NCBI GenBank assembly: GCA_046538945.1
Contig: JBKHHW010000078.1
Coordinates: 1-13,421 of the forward strand
Origin: JAEZKC01 sp046538945
GTDB lineage: Bacteria; Fibrobacterota; Chitinivibrionia; Chitinivibrionales; Chitinispirillaceae
Direction of reading: 5' to 3'
Length of the DNA: 13,421 nt
Under the pieces are notes generated by a model. That model did not search any database. It was not told the origin of the DNA and saw nothing but the letters and a program-made list of their open reading frames with translations. Made by a program: the position numbers and the translations under genes. Below are positions 1-6,321 of this stretch, in pieces (within the stretch, counting starts at the first letter, position 1; each line of letters begins with the position of its first letter).

Positions 1-159
1 GGTGCGGCAATCAAAACTGGCCAGAAGCTCAGTCAGGAAGAAATGAATGCCTTGTTGAACAGTCTGTTTTCAACCAGGAATCCCTATACATGTCCCCACG
101 GGCGACCAACGCTGGTTAGAATGTCTGTGGATGAGCTTTCGCGTCGTTTTCTGAGATGA
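1..159 (+). CDS. mutL: DNA mismatch repair protein MutL, C-terminal 52 residues (5' end outside window)
   Basis: Frame 1 is open from the window edge to the TGA at 157-159. The peptide contains CPHGRP (window residues 31-36, nt 91-108) and ends FLR. Both are hallmark motifs of the C-terminal dimerisation/endonuclease domain of MutL: CPHGRP helps bind the regulatory metal, and FxR is the distal motif of endonuclease-type MutL/PMS2 proteins. MutL links MutS mismatch recognition to strand incision. These motifs imply a nicking MutL, as in bacteria without MutH/Dam. The DQHA and ACR motifs and the N-terminal ATPase lie upstream and cannot be checked. The gene is followed after 8 nt by the STAS gene, so it is probably the first visible gene of a four-gene operon. 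I am confident of the identity despite the short fragment. Confidence 0.88.
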   Translation, partial: GAAIKTGQKLSQEEMNALLNSLFSTRNPYTCPHGRPTLVRMSVDELSRRFLR

Positions 160-167
160 GGGAGAGT

Positions 168-860
168 ATGGAAAATAGACCCGATGCTAATGCTTTCGTA
201 TTCAAAATGCCGGAACAGTTCGGTTGCAGCGTGCTGTCCCAAACCTTGTCCGACCTGCAGAAGGTCATTGCCGGTGAATGGAAAAGTCTGGTGCTCGACC
301 TTTCCGATACGGTGATGATGGACAGTTCGGGTGTGGGCAGTCTTGTGTTTGTTTATCAGGAACTGAAGGCCCGGAGCAAAACACTTCTGCTCAGGAATCT
401 GCAGAGAAATATCTACGATCTGCTGGTCGAGACCGGCATTGACAAGCTGTTCGATGTGGAAAAGCCCTCCGGGATTAGGAAGGCTGAAGTAGATCTTCTT
501 CAGCTTGATATACCTCTGGATGTGACAGAAGAGATTGTGGGGGACATCTGCATTCTGAATCTAAGCGGGGTGATGAGTTATCCTGCCGGTTCGATGCAGT
601 TTAAAAGATGTGTGTTTCTCTCCCTTGCAAAAAGCAGAAAAATACTTCTCGATTTCGAAAATCTGGCGTTTTTCGATTCTCTGAGTGTGGGCTCTGTTCT
701 GAGGCTGAGCCGTCTCATGCGTGAAAACGGCGGCTCTTTGAAAGTCTGTAGCGCTAATCTGGTTATAAAAAACATGTTTTCCAGCCTGGGGATAGATTCC
801 ATAATTCCCATTTACCACAGCAGGGAAGAGGCTTTGGCCCGGTGGGAAGGCCGGAGCTAG
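168..860 (+). CDS. Tandem STAS-domain protein (anti-sigma-factor antagonist-like), 230 aa
   Basis: Two STAS domains in one cytoplasmic protein, at about residues 8-100 and 115-226 counted from the chosen start. Domain 1 keeps the SpoIIAA-type phosphorylation loop DSSG (D52-S53-S54-G55), followed by the usual helix and a leucine-rich strand. Domain 2 has DSLSVGS at 170-176: the Ser normally phosphorylated is Leu172, with serines on either side. STAS proteins of this class act as partner-switching antagonists that bind anti-sigma kinases or build signalling scaffolds. No cognate kinase, phosphatase or sigma factor is in the window. I chose ATG 168 because GAGGGAGAG lies just before it. An in-frame ATG at 156 overlaps the mutL stop (ATGA) and would add four residues but lacks a well-spaced ribosome site. 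The stop is 2 nt before the preferred mtaB start, so translational coupling is likely. Family assignment is firm; the specific role is unknown. Confidence 0.8.
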   Translation: MENRPDANAFVFKMPEQFGCSVLSQTLSDLQKVIAGEWKSLVLDLSDTVMMDSSGVGSLVFVYQELKARSKTLLLRNLQRNIYDLLVETGIDKLFDVEKPSGIRKAEVDLLQLDIPLDVTEEIVGDICILNLSGVMSYPAGSMQFKRCVFLSLAKSRKILLDFENLAFFDSLSVGSVLRLSRLMRENGGSLKVCSANLVIKNMFSSLGIDSIIPIYHSREEALARWEGRS

Positions 861-862
861 AT

Positions 863-2173
863 ATGATCCTTGGGTCGATCGCTGTCGCCCTGCAGTCAAT
901 AGGGTGCAGAACAAATCAGGAAGAGATGAATGCCCTTCAGTCGCAGCTGAGTTCCGCCGGATGCAGAATTGTAAAAAACATCCGGGATGCACAGCTGGTT
1001 ATAATCAACACCTGTTCTGTAACAGCCTGCACAGAATCCAAAACTCGCAGATTCCTTCAGTCTCTGTCACGTAAGTGTCCCGATGCTAAAGTTCTGGTCA
1101 CCGGTTGTTTCGCCCAGCAGCTCGGTGAAAAACTCCGTAAGTACCCGCGTGTGCACTGGGTAGTGGGAAACGGGGAAAAACACCGCATTCTCTCCATCCT
1201 GGAATCCGAATCAGAAGGATTCTTCTTTTCTGACATTGTAAACAGAAAGACCCTTCCGGTTGATGAAAACTCGGGAGCTGCTTGCTATTCCTACCGTACC
1301 AGGTTTCCGCTTAAGATTCAGGAAGGGTGCGATTTTCAGTGCGCTTACTGCATAGTGCCTTCTTTGAGAGGCAGGTCAAGGTCAGCACCTCTGGGAAAGC
1401 TGCTCCGGGTTTTCAGGCGTGCTGTCGAATCGGGCTGCAAGGAAATCGTCATCACAGGGACTCACATCGGACAGTACCGAAATCCCGAAAAAGATGAGAA
1501 CCTGGACAAACTGCTCAATGCGTTTCTGGAAATCCCGGGAGATTTCCGCATCAGGCTGAGTTCCCTGGATCCAAGAGATCTCACAGACAATCTGCTGGAA
1601 CTGGTTGGGGAAGAGGATCGGGTGTGCAGTCATCTGCATGTGAGTGTGCAGAGTTTCAGCCCCAATGTCCTGGCATCCATGAAACGGCCGTATCGTCAGA
1701 TAGATGATCTGGCAAGGCGGCTTGAGAGGTTTCGGCAAAAACACCCGTATGCCGGATTGGGAGCGGATTTCATAGTAGGTTTCCCGGGAGAAACAGATGA
1801 AATGTTCCAGACTACACTTAACAGGGTTAAGGAAATCGGGTTTACGTATGGCCATGTATTCCGGTTTTCAAGGCGTCCTGGAACTTTGGCGGCTGCCTAT
1901 CCGGATCAGGTTCCTGAAAGGGTGAAAAGTGAGCGCAGCGAAATGCTCAGAAATGAACTGTCGAAAAACCATCAGGAATTTTTATGCTCGCTTTCTGGAA
2001 GAACACTACGTATAATAGTAGAAAAGGAGACGCCGGTAAGGGGAACTGCTGATAATTATGTCAAAGTAGAGGTGCCTCGGTTGCGGGCTGTCCGCAATTC
2101 ATGGTTATCGGTAAAAGTGAGTAACAGGTTGCAGGGTGGATTCTGCCTTGCGGAAAAAATGGATGGAGTATGA
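863..2173 (+). CDS. mtaB: tRNA t6A37 methylthiotransferase MtaB (MiaB/RimO family radical SAM enzyme)
   Basis: Likely converts N6-threonylcarbamoyladenosine at position 37 of ANN-decoding tRNAs to its 2-methylthio form, using two [4Fe-4S] clusters and SAM. The N-terminal methylthiotransferase domain has the three cluster cysteines in GCRTNQ (C15), NTCSVT (C51) and TGCFAQ (C82). The radical SAM core follows with EGCDFQCAYC (C156, C160, C163), then DFIVGFPGETDE and RRPGT. A TRAM-like tail at about 376-433 includes GTADNYVKV. The GCxxNQxE start and the length of 436 aa fit MtaB better than MiaB or RimO. The start is ATG 863 with CGGAG 6-7 nt upstream; a GTG at 842 inside the STAS gene is an alternative. 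The usual QSGS motif reads QSFS here (residues 263-266), an uncommon change. The 3' end abuts the HDOD gene. Enzyme family is very sure; the exact substrate subclass is fairly sure. Confidence 0.9.
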   Translation: MILGSIAVALQSIGCRTNQEEMNALQSQLSSAGCRIVKNIRDAQLVIINTCSVTACTESKTRRFLQSLSRKCPDAKVLVTGCFAQQLGEKLRKYPRVHWVVGNGEKHRILSILESESEGFFFSDIVNRKTLPVDENSGAACYSYRTRFPLKIQEGCDFQCAYCIVPSLRGRSRSAPLGKLLRVFRRAVESGCKEIVITGTHIGQYRNPEKDENLDKLLNAFLEIPGDFRIRLSSLDPRDLTDNLLELVGEEDRVCSHLHVSVQSFSPNVLASMKRPYRQIDDLARRLERFRQKHPYAGLGADFIVGFPGETDEMFQTTLNRVKEIGFTYGHVFRFSRRPGTLAAAYPDQVPERVKSERSEMLRNELSKNHQEFLCSLSGRTLRIIVEKETPVRGTADNYVKVEVPRLRAVRNSWLSVKVSNRLQGGFCLAEKMDGV

Positions 2174-2175
2174 AT

Positions 2176-3069
2176 ATGATGGATCAGAATATCGCTTCGG
2201 GTGTACAGAGTGGAAATGAACGGTACAGCCGAATTATCGAAAGCATCGACAGCCTCCCTTCGTTGCCTTCCATAGTTATGAAACTTATGCAGGTGGTGAA
2301 TTCTCCGGATACGTCCGCTGAGGATGCCGCGGAGTTGATCGAGAGGGACCCTGCGCTGACCAGCAAAATGATTCGGCTTGCAAACAGTGCCTTTTATGGA
2401 ATTCCCAGAAGCATCTCTTCTGTATCCAGCGCAGTCGTTATCCTCGGTTTCAACACCATAAGGTCGCTTGTCCTCAGTGCCACGGTGGTCCAGATGTTTG
2501 AAGGGGTGAAACAGTCCGTGGATACCGACCGTTTCTGGAAGCATTCTATTGTGACTGCCATGACTGCAAAAACGATTGTGCGTCACTTTATGAGTGTGAG
2601 AATGATGGATCCGGAAAGTGCATTCTGTGCAGGTATTCTTCATGATATCGGAAAGCTGATTTTCAGCCAGTATACGCCTGATGACTATCAGAGCGTGTAT
2701 GAATATGCCCGTGATAATTCAGTTCCTCTGGTGACGGCTGAAGAAACGGTCATGGGCATCAATCATGCTCAGGTGGGTAAGATTCTCGCCGACCGCTGGG
2801 CTCTTCCCATTGACCTTGAGTACTGCCTCATACACCATCATTCACCGGAAAACGCGGATAAGGTCGATGATCTGGTGAATATTATTCATCTGTCCAATAT
2901 CATCTCGCATCAGCTCGGGTGTGATCTCTGGGAGGGCGAAGTTACATCTGCCGAAAACGAGCAGTGTAGAGAGGTGCTGAAGATAAAGGATGATGATTTC
3001 AACAGAATCACTGCAAAGATGGCCGAATCTTTGGATAAGTCGGATGAGTTCATGTCTGTGATAAAATAA
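2176..3069 (+). CDS. HDOD-domain signalling protein, 297 aa
   Basis: Single HDOD domain over about residues 18-230, cytoplasmic, with no membrane segment or attached output domain. The N-terminal part (LPSLPSIVMKLM, the ERDPALTSKMIRLANSAFYG stretch) is typical of the family. The HD dyad is kept in GILHDIGKL (H156, D157), and other histidines fall where HD hydrolases bind metal (H123, H197, and the HHH run at 220-222), so metal binding is possible. HDOD proteins mostly act as non-catalytic signalling or scaffold modules in motility, c-di-GMP and stress responses; no substrate can be named here. The start is ATG 2176, with GGAG at 2165-2168 giving a 7-nt spacer. ATG 2170, which overlaps the mtaB stop, is too close to that site. 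ATG 2179 is also possible. It is probably the last gene of the mutL-STAS-mtaB-HDOD operon. Confidence 0.87.
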   Translation: MMDQNIASGVQSGNERYSRIIESIDSLPSLPSIVMKLMQVVNSPDTSAEDAAELIERDPALTSKMIRLANSAFYGIPRSISSVSSAVVILGFNTIRSLVLSATVVQMFEGVKQSVDTDRFWKHSIVTAMTAKTIVRHFMSVRMMDPESAFCAGILHDIGKLIFSQYTPDDYQSVYEYARDNSVPLVTAEETVMGINHAQVGKILADRWALPIDLEYCLIHHHSPENADKVDDLVNIIHLSNIISHQLGCDLWEGEVTSAENEQCREVLKIKDDDFNRITAKMAESLDKSDEFMSVIK

Positions 3070-3205
3070 TCCCTGCAGAAATCGACTTCTCCACGCCGAC
3101 ACCATAGTCATTTCTGGCTCGAGCCTCTCGTGCTGTTGTGTTTTCCGTTTTTACTATCTATTTTTACGGGCGGTTTCATTTTAACCTCATCGATTAGAGA
3201 GTTGT
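3070..3205 (+). other. Intergenic region before ftsY, possible weak promoter
   Basis: This 136-nt gap separates the HDOD stop from ftsY. It contains a perfect 10-nt palindrome, GGCTCGAGCC (3116-3125), with no T-run after it, so it does not look like an intrinsic terminator. A poor sigma70-like pair, TTGTGT (3136-3141) and TATTTT (3159-3164) with a 17-nt spacer, could serve ftsY, but the matches are only 3/6 and 4/6. The 3' part is T-rich and leads to the AGAGAG ribosome site of ftsY. I see no small gene here. Confidence 0.3.
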
Positions 3206-4117
3206 ATGAACATTTTTTCGCGTCTGAAGGATGGGCTGAGTAAAACTCGTTCCCAAATCAGTTCAATGGTAAAAAGTGAAGAGGTTTTGGGGGATGAGTT
3301 TTTCGATGCATTGGAAGATGCAATGATTTCCGCCGATGTAGGGATTGATCTCACGGAAAGTATACTGGAAGACCTCGAGATCGAGATCAGGAATCAGAAT
3401 GTCAGGAGTCCGGCCGGAGCGTATCGCCTCCTCAAGGAAATGCTGGCTTCGGATCTGGCAGTTTCAAAGGATCCGGAGGATTTTCCGCCCAAGCCCTGGG
3501 TAATACTGGTAGTGGGAGTTAACGGGGTGGGGAAGACCACTACTATCGGAAAATTGGCAAATGAGTTACGGCGCGAGGGAAAAAAGGTGATGCTTGGTGC
3601 TGCCGATACGTTCAGAGCCGGTGCCATAGAGCAGCTCAAGATCTGGGCTCAGAGGACTGAGTCAGAGTTCGTGTCCCAGCATGAGGGAGCGGATGCGGCG
3701 AGTGTGGCTTTTGATGCGATGGAAGCCGCCAAGAGCAGAGATGTGGATGTTCTCATCCTGGACACTGCCGGACGTCTTCATGTGAAAGTCAACCTGATGA
3801 ACGAGCTGGAGAAGATTTTACGAGTAATCAAACGCAATACTCCTCATGCGCCCAACGAAACTCTCCTTGTCGTGGATGCCACAACCGGACAGAATGCGAT
3901 GAAGCAGGCCGAGGTATTTAACAATATATTGAAATTGACCGGTCTTGTCATAACCAAACTGGACGGAACGGCAAAAGGTGGGATAGCTCTTGCGCTCACC
4001 AGAAGGCTGAATGTGCCCATAAAGAAAATCGGGGTAGGTGAGGGGATTGATGATCTGCAGGATTTTGATCCTCACGCCTATGTTGAGGCAATGTTTGGCG
4101 ACATCAGCCCGGAATAG
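3206..4117 (+). CDS. ftsY: Signal recognition particle receptor FtsY
   Basis: SRP-family GTPase that docks SRP-ribosome complexes at the inner membrane for co-translational insertion of membrane proteins. The N-terminal four-helix N domain spans about residues 1-90. The GTPase G domain has the P-loop GVNGVGKTT (104-112), the FtsY/Ffh signature ADTFRAGA (133-140), DTAGR (186-190) and TKLDGTAKGG (250-259), and the protein ends in the conserved GVGEGIDDLQDFDP region. At 303 aa it is a short form without the long acidic A domain of the E. coli protein; membrane binding would rest on the N-terminal amphipathic stretch starting MNIFSRLKDGL. ATG 3206 has AGAGAG just upstream. The gene sits alone between the HDOD gene and a convergent operon whose last stop lies 6 nt away. 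Identity is secure. Confidence 0.97.
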   Translation: MNIFSRLKDGLSKTRSQISSMVKSEEVLGDEFFDALEDAMISADVGIDLTESILEDLEIEIRNQNVRSPAGAYRLLKEMLASDLAVSKDPEDFPPKPWVILVVGVNGVGKTTTIGKLANELRREGKKVMLGAADTFRAGAIEQLKIWAQRTESEFVSQHEGADAASVAFDAMEAAKSRDVDVLILDTAGRLHVKVNLMNELEKILRVIKRNTPHAPNETLLVVDATTGQNAMKQAEVFNNILKLTGLVITKLDGTAKGGIALALTRRLNVPIKKIGVGEGIDDLQDFDPHAYVEAMFGDISPE

Positions 4118-4123
4118 CCTTTT

Positions 4124-5920
4124 TCAGAAAACTTCCACTCTGTTTCTGCCGTTTTCTTTTGCTCTGTAAAGAGCTTTGTCCGCATTGCTGATCAGTTCGT
4201 TTGCGGCGCGGGCATGATCCGGATACACCGCTATCCCAAAGCTCATGGTAACATTCACATCCGTGCCGCTCGTTGTTTTAAAAACCTGGGAAGCGATTCC
4301 CTGGCGTATTCTTTCCACCGTATCCCTTGCTCTCTCCTGGTCTGTTTTGTCCAGAACAAGGACGAATTCCTCTCCGCCGTAGCGTGCTGCAGCGTCGATA
4401 TCCGCGCGAATGCTGTTTTCAAGTTTGCTTGCAATGCCTCTGAGAACCTTGTCCCCGAAAGGATGGCCGTAGTTGTCGTTGAGTTTTTTGAAATAATCGA
4501 TGTCACAGAGTACAAGAGAGAGAGGTTCGTTGTATCTTGCACAGGATGGAATCTTGTTTGAAAGTATCTTTTGGAAATGACGATGGTTGTAGAGCCCGGT
4601 CAGGCCATCATGGGTTGCCAGTGCGTCGGCTTGTCTGAGAACGAAAATCTTTTCCAGGGCGAGCCCGGCGCTTGTGGCTATACGGGACAGAAGGTCGAGA
4701 TTGGAATTGGTGAAAATGTCCCTTTTCTCTGATTCGACAAGCATCATCCCTTTGCACTTATCAATACCGAAGGGCACAGCCATGAATGAACCAAAAACAT
4801 TGCTCTTTGGCTCGTCTTCTCTGTATCGGGTCTCGTAATGATCCTTGTTGTAGTTGCGGAAGAAACCGAAATCTTTTAAATAAGCCATTGTCATTAATGA
4901 TTTCGAACCGCTTGTGCCCGGAGAAAAGGTGAGATCCAAAAACTTTTCCGATTCATGTCCGTATACTCTTACGATTTTCGCTTCAGCATCCTCTTCTTTT
5001 TTAATGCTGATGGTGAGTCGGTCACACGGGATTGCATAAGGAATGATTTCAGTCATTCTGTCCATGACGAAATCATAATCCAGATTTCTCCAGAACTCCT
5101 TTTCAATATTGCTCATCGCGGCAAGACGCTGGTATTCAAGTTTGTGTTCCGTGGTGAGGTAGGCAAAATAGACAGCCTGGCCCAGAGTTGCAGCAACTGA
5201 GTTGAGATAGGCATGGTCTTCGGGTGTGTAGACGTTTGCCTTTGTGTTGTCAACCAGAAGTAATCCCCGGTTTACTCCACCTGCTGTAATCGGGCTGACA
5301 AGAACAGACTGTACGTTTTCTTCATGTCTGTACGAGTGCTCTTCGTCGTAGTAGTACAGAGTAGCGTTCCCGTTTGAAAAATGGGGTTCGTAAAGGGGTT
5401 TCAGCCCTTCTGTTATTAGGCTGCCCAGAATGCCTCTTTTGGGAACGAGAATGGAGTTTTTGTTCACACGCTCACTTTTGGATAAGAACCGCCTCAGTGC
5501 ATATCCGTTGTCGGGAGCCGGGAAAAACACCGCGATGGTGTTATACTCAAGCTTGCTGCATACAAGGGAGATGAAGTGATCCAGAATGCTGTCTACCACC
5601 GATTCAGTCCGTTTCCATTCCTGTTTTCGGTGATCGGAACCAAGAGCGGATGGCTGAACGGCTGCGGTTTCCTCCGCAATCTGTGCTTCGGCAATTTTTG
5701 GCAATATGTTCTCACTTGAACGGATTGCCGCCAGCTGCGAGGTGGTGAGGTGTTTACGCTTCTTCGGGGTGCTGGAAAGGATAAAGGAGCTCAGCGCAGT
5801 TCCAACCAGAAAACAGGAGGATATTTTCGGAATCATACCCTGAAGAAAAACGAGGCTGATTCCCACGGCAATCAAAATTGCGGGAATAATTATTTTCTTG
5901 TGAAAAAGATCTCTTCTCAC
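4124..5920 (-). CDS. Membrane-anchored GAF-GAF-GGDEF diguanylate cyclase, 598 aa
   Basis: Predicted to make cyclic di-GMP from two GTP at the inner membrane. Two hydrophobic segments at about residues 9-30 and 31-50 form a hairpin anchor. GAF-like sensory domains follow at about 105-255 and 275-425, then a GGDEF domain at 430-598. The catalytic loop is intact, RYGGEEF (513-519), as are DGLTGLYNHRHF, DIDYFKKLND with metal ligand D473, and the NADKALYRAKENGRNRV tail. The product-inhibition I-site normally reads RxxD ending just before the active loop. Here D509 is in place but the arginine (R505) is displaced by one, so feedback inhibition may be weak or absent. The start is GTG at 5920-5918, overlapping the response-regulator stop as GTGA with AGGAGA upstream, which implies translational coupling. 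The GAF ligands are unknown. Confidence 0.9.
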   Translation of the reverse strand: MRRDLFHKKIIIPAILIAVGISLVFLQGMIPKISSCFLVGTALSSFILSSTPKKRKHLTTSQLAAIRSSENILPKIAEAQIAEETAAVQPSALGSDHRKQEWKRTESVVDSILDHFISLVCSKLEYNTIAVFFPAPDNGYALRRFLSKSERVNKNSILVPKRGILGSLITEGLKPLYEPHFSNGNATLYYYDEEHSYRHEENVQSVLVSPITAGGVNRGLLLVDNTKANVYTPEDHAYLNSVAATLGQAVYFAYLTTEHKLEYQRLAAMSNIEKEFWRNLDYDFVMDRMTEIIPYAIPCDRLTISIKKEEDAEAKIVRVYGHESEKFLDLTFSPGTSGSKSLMTMAYLKDFGFFRNYNKDHYETRYREDEPKSNVFGSFMAVPFGIDKCKGMMLVESEKRDIFTNSNLDLLSRIATSAGLALEKIFVLRQADALATHDGLTGLYNHRHFQKILSNKIPSCARYNEPLSLVLCDIDYFKKLNDNYGHPFGDKVLRGIASKLENSIRADIDAAARYGGEEFVLVLDKTDQERARDTVERIRQGIASQVFKTTSGTDVNVTMSFGIAVYPDHARAANELISNADKALYRAKENGRNRVEVF

Positions 5921-6318
5921 TCGGAAGTTTCTCCTGTTTTCCGTTCAGTTGAAACAGTACTGATTGTCTTTTCGATTGCATTCAGTATGGCCGTTCTGTC
6001 CAGTGGTTTGGATACAACTCCGTTGAAGCCCATATTGAGAAGACTGCTCTGGGTAAGCTTGCGGATAAATGAGGTGACTGCAATAACCGGTATATGACAG
6101 ATCTGTTCGCTTTTCCTCAGATGGTTGAAAAAGCGTATGCCGTCCATGACCGGCATCATAATGTCGGTGATGATCAGATCCGGAAATTCCTCTTCTGCTT
6201 TTTTGAGACCTTCGAAACCGTTGAGTGCAGTGATGATCTCGAATTCCTTATAGAGAAACACTTCAAGCAGGTCGAGAGTGTCATGATTGTCATCGACTAG
6301 GAGTATCTTCTTCTGCAT
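5917..6318 (-). CDS. Single-domain response regulator (CheY-like receiver), 133 aa
   Basis: A stand-alone receiver domain of about 120 residues with a short polar tail and no output domain. All canonical residues are present: the acidic pair D9-D10 in LLVDDN, the phospho-accepting D52 in ITDIMMP, the switch threonine T82 in VIAVTS, and K104 in VSKPLD. It should therefore be phosphorylated by a histidine kinase, none of which is encoded in this window. The gene starts 3 nt after the stop of the LptF-LptG fusion gene and overlaps the diguanylate cyclase start by 4 nt, so all three are probably one transcript. The natural inference is that the receiver acts by protein contact, perhaps on the cyclase; the sequence does not prove this. 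The ribosome site is weak (AGGCGG is far upstream), again consistent with coupling. Confidence 0.93.
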   Translation of the reverse strand: MQKKILLVDDNHDTLDLLEVFLYKEFEIITALNGFEGLKKAEEEFPDLIITDIMMPVMDGIRFFNHLRKSEQICHIPVIAVTSFIRKLTQSSLLNMGFNGVVSKPLDRTAILNAIEKTISTVSTERKTGETSE

Positions 6319-6321
6319 GAA

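Noticed and set aside
561..992. 143-aa minus-strand ORF over STAS and mtaB
   Set aside because: Entirely antisense to two well-supported genes; composition is unlike a real protein and no family motif is visible.
2056..2643. 195-aa minus-strand ORF over mtaB and HDOD
   Set aside because: Long but His/Arg-rich, antisense to confirmed coding sequence, and without recognisable domains.
3116..3125. GGCTCGAGCC palindrome as a terminator of the mutL operon
   Set aside because: Fold-back leaves only a 3-bp stem with a 4-nt loop, and no T-run follows.
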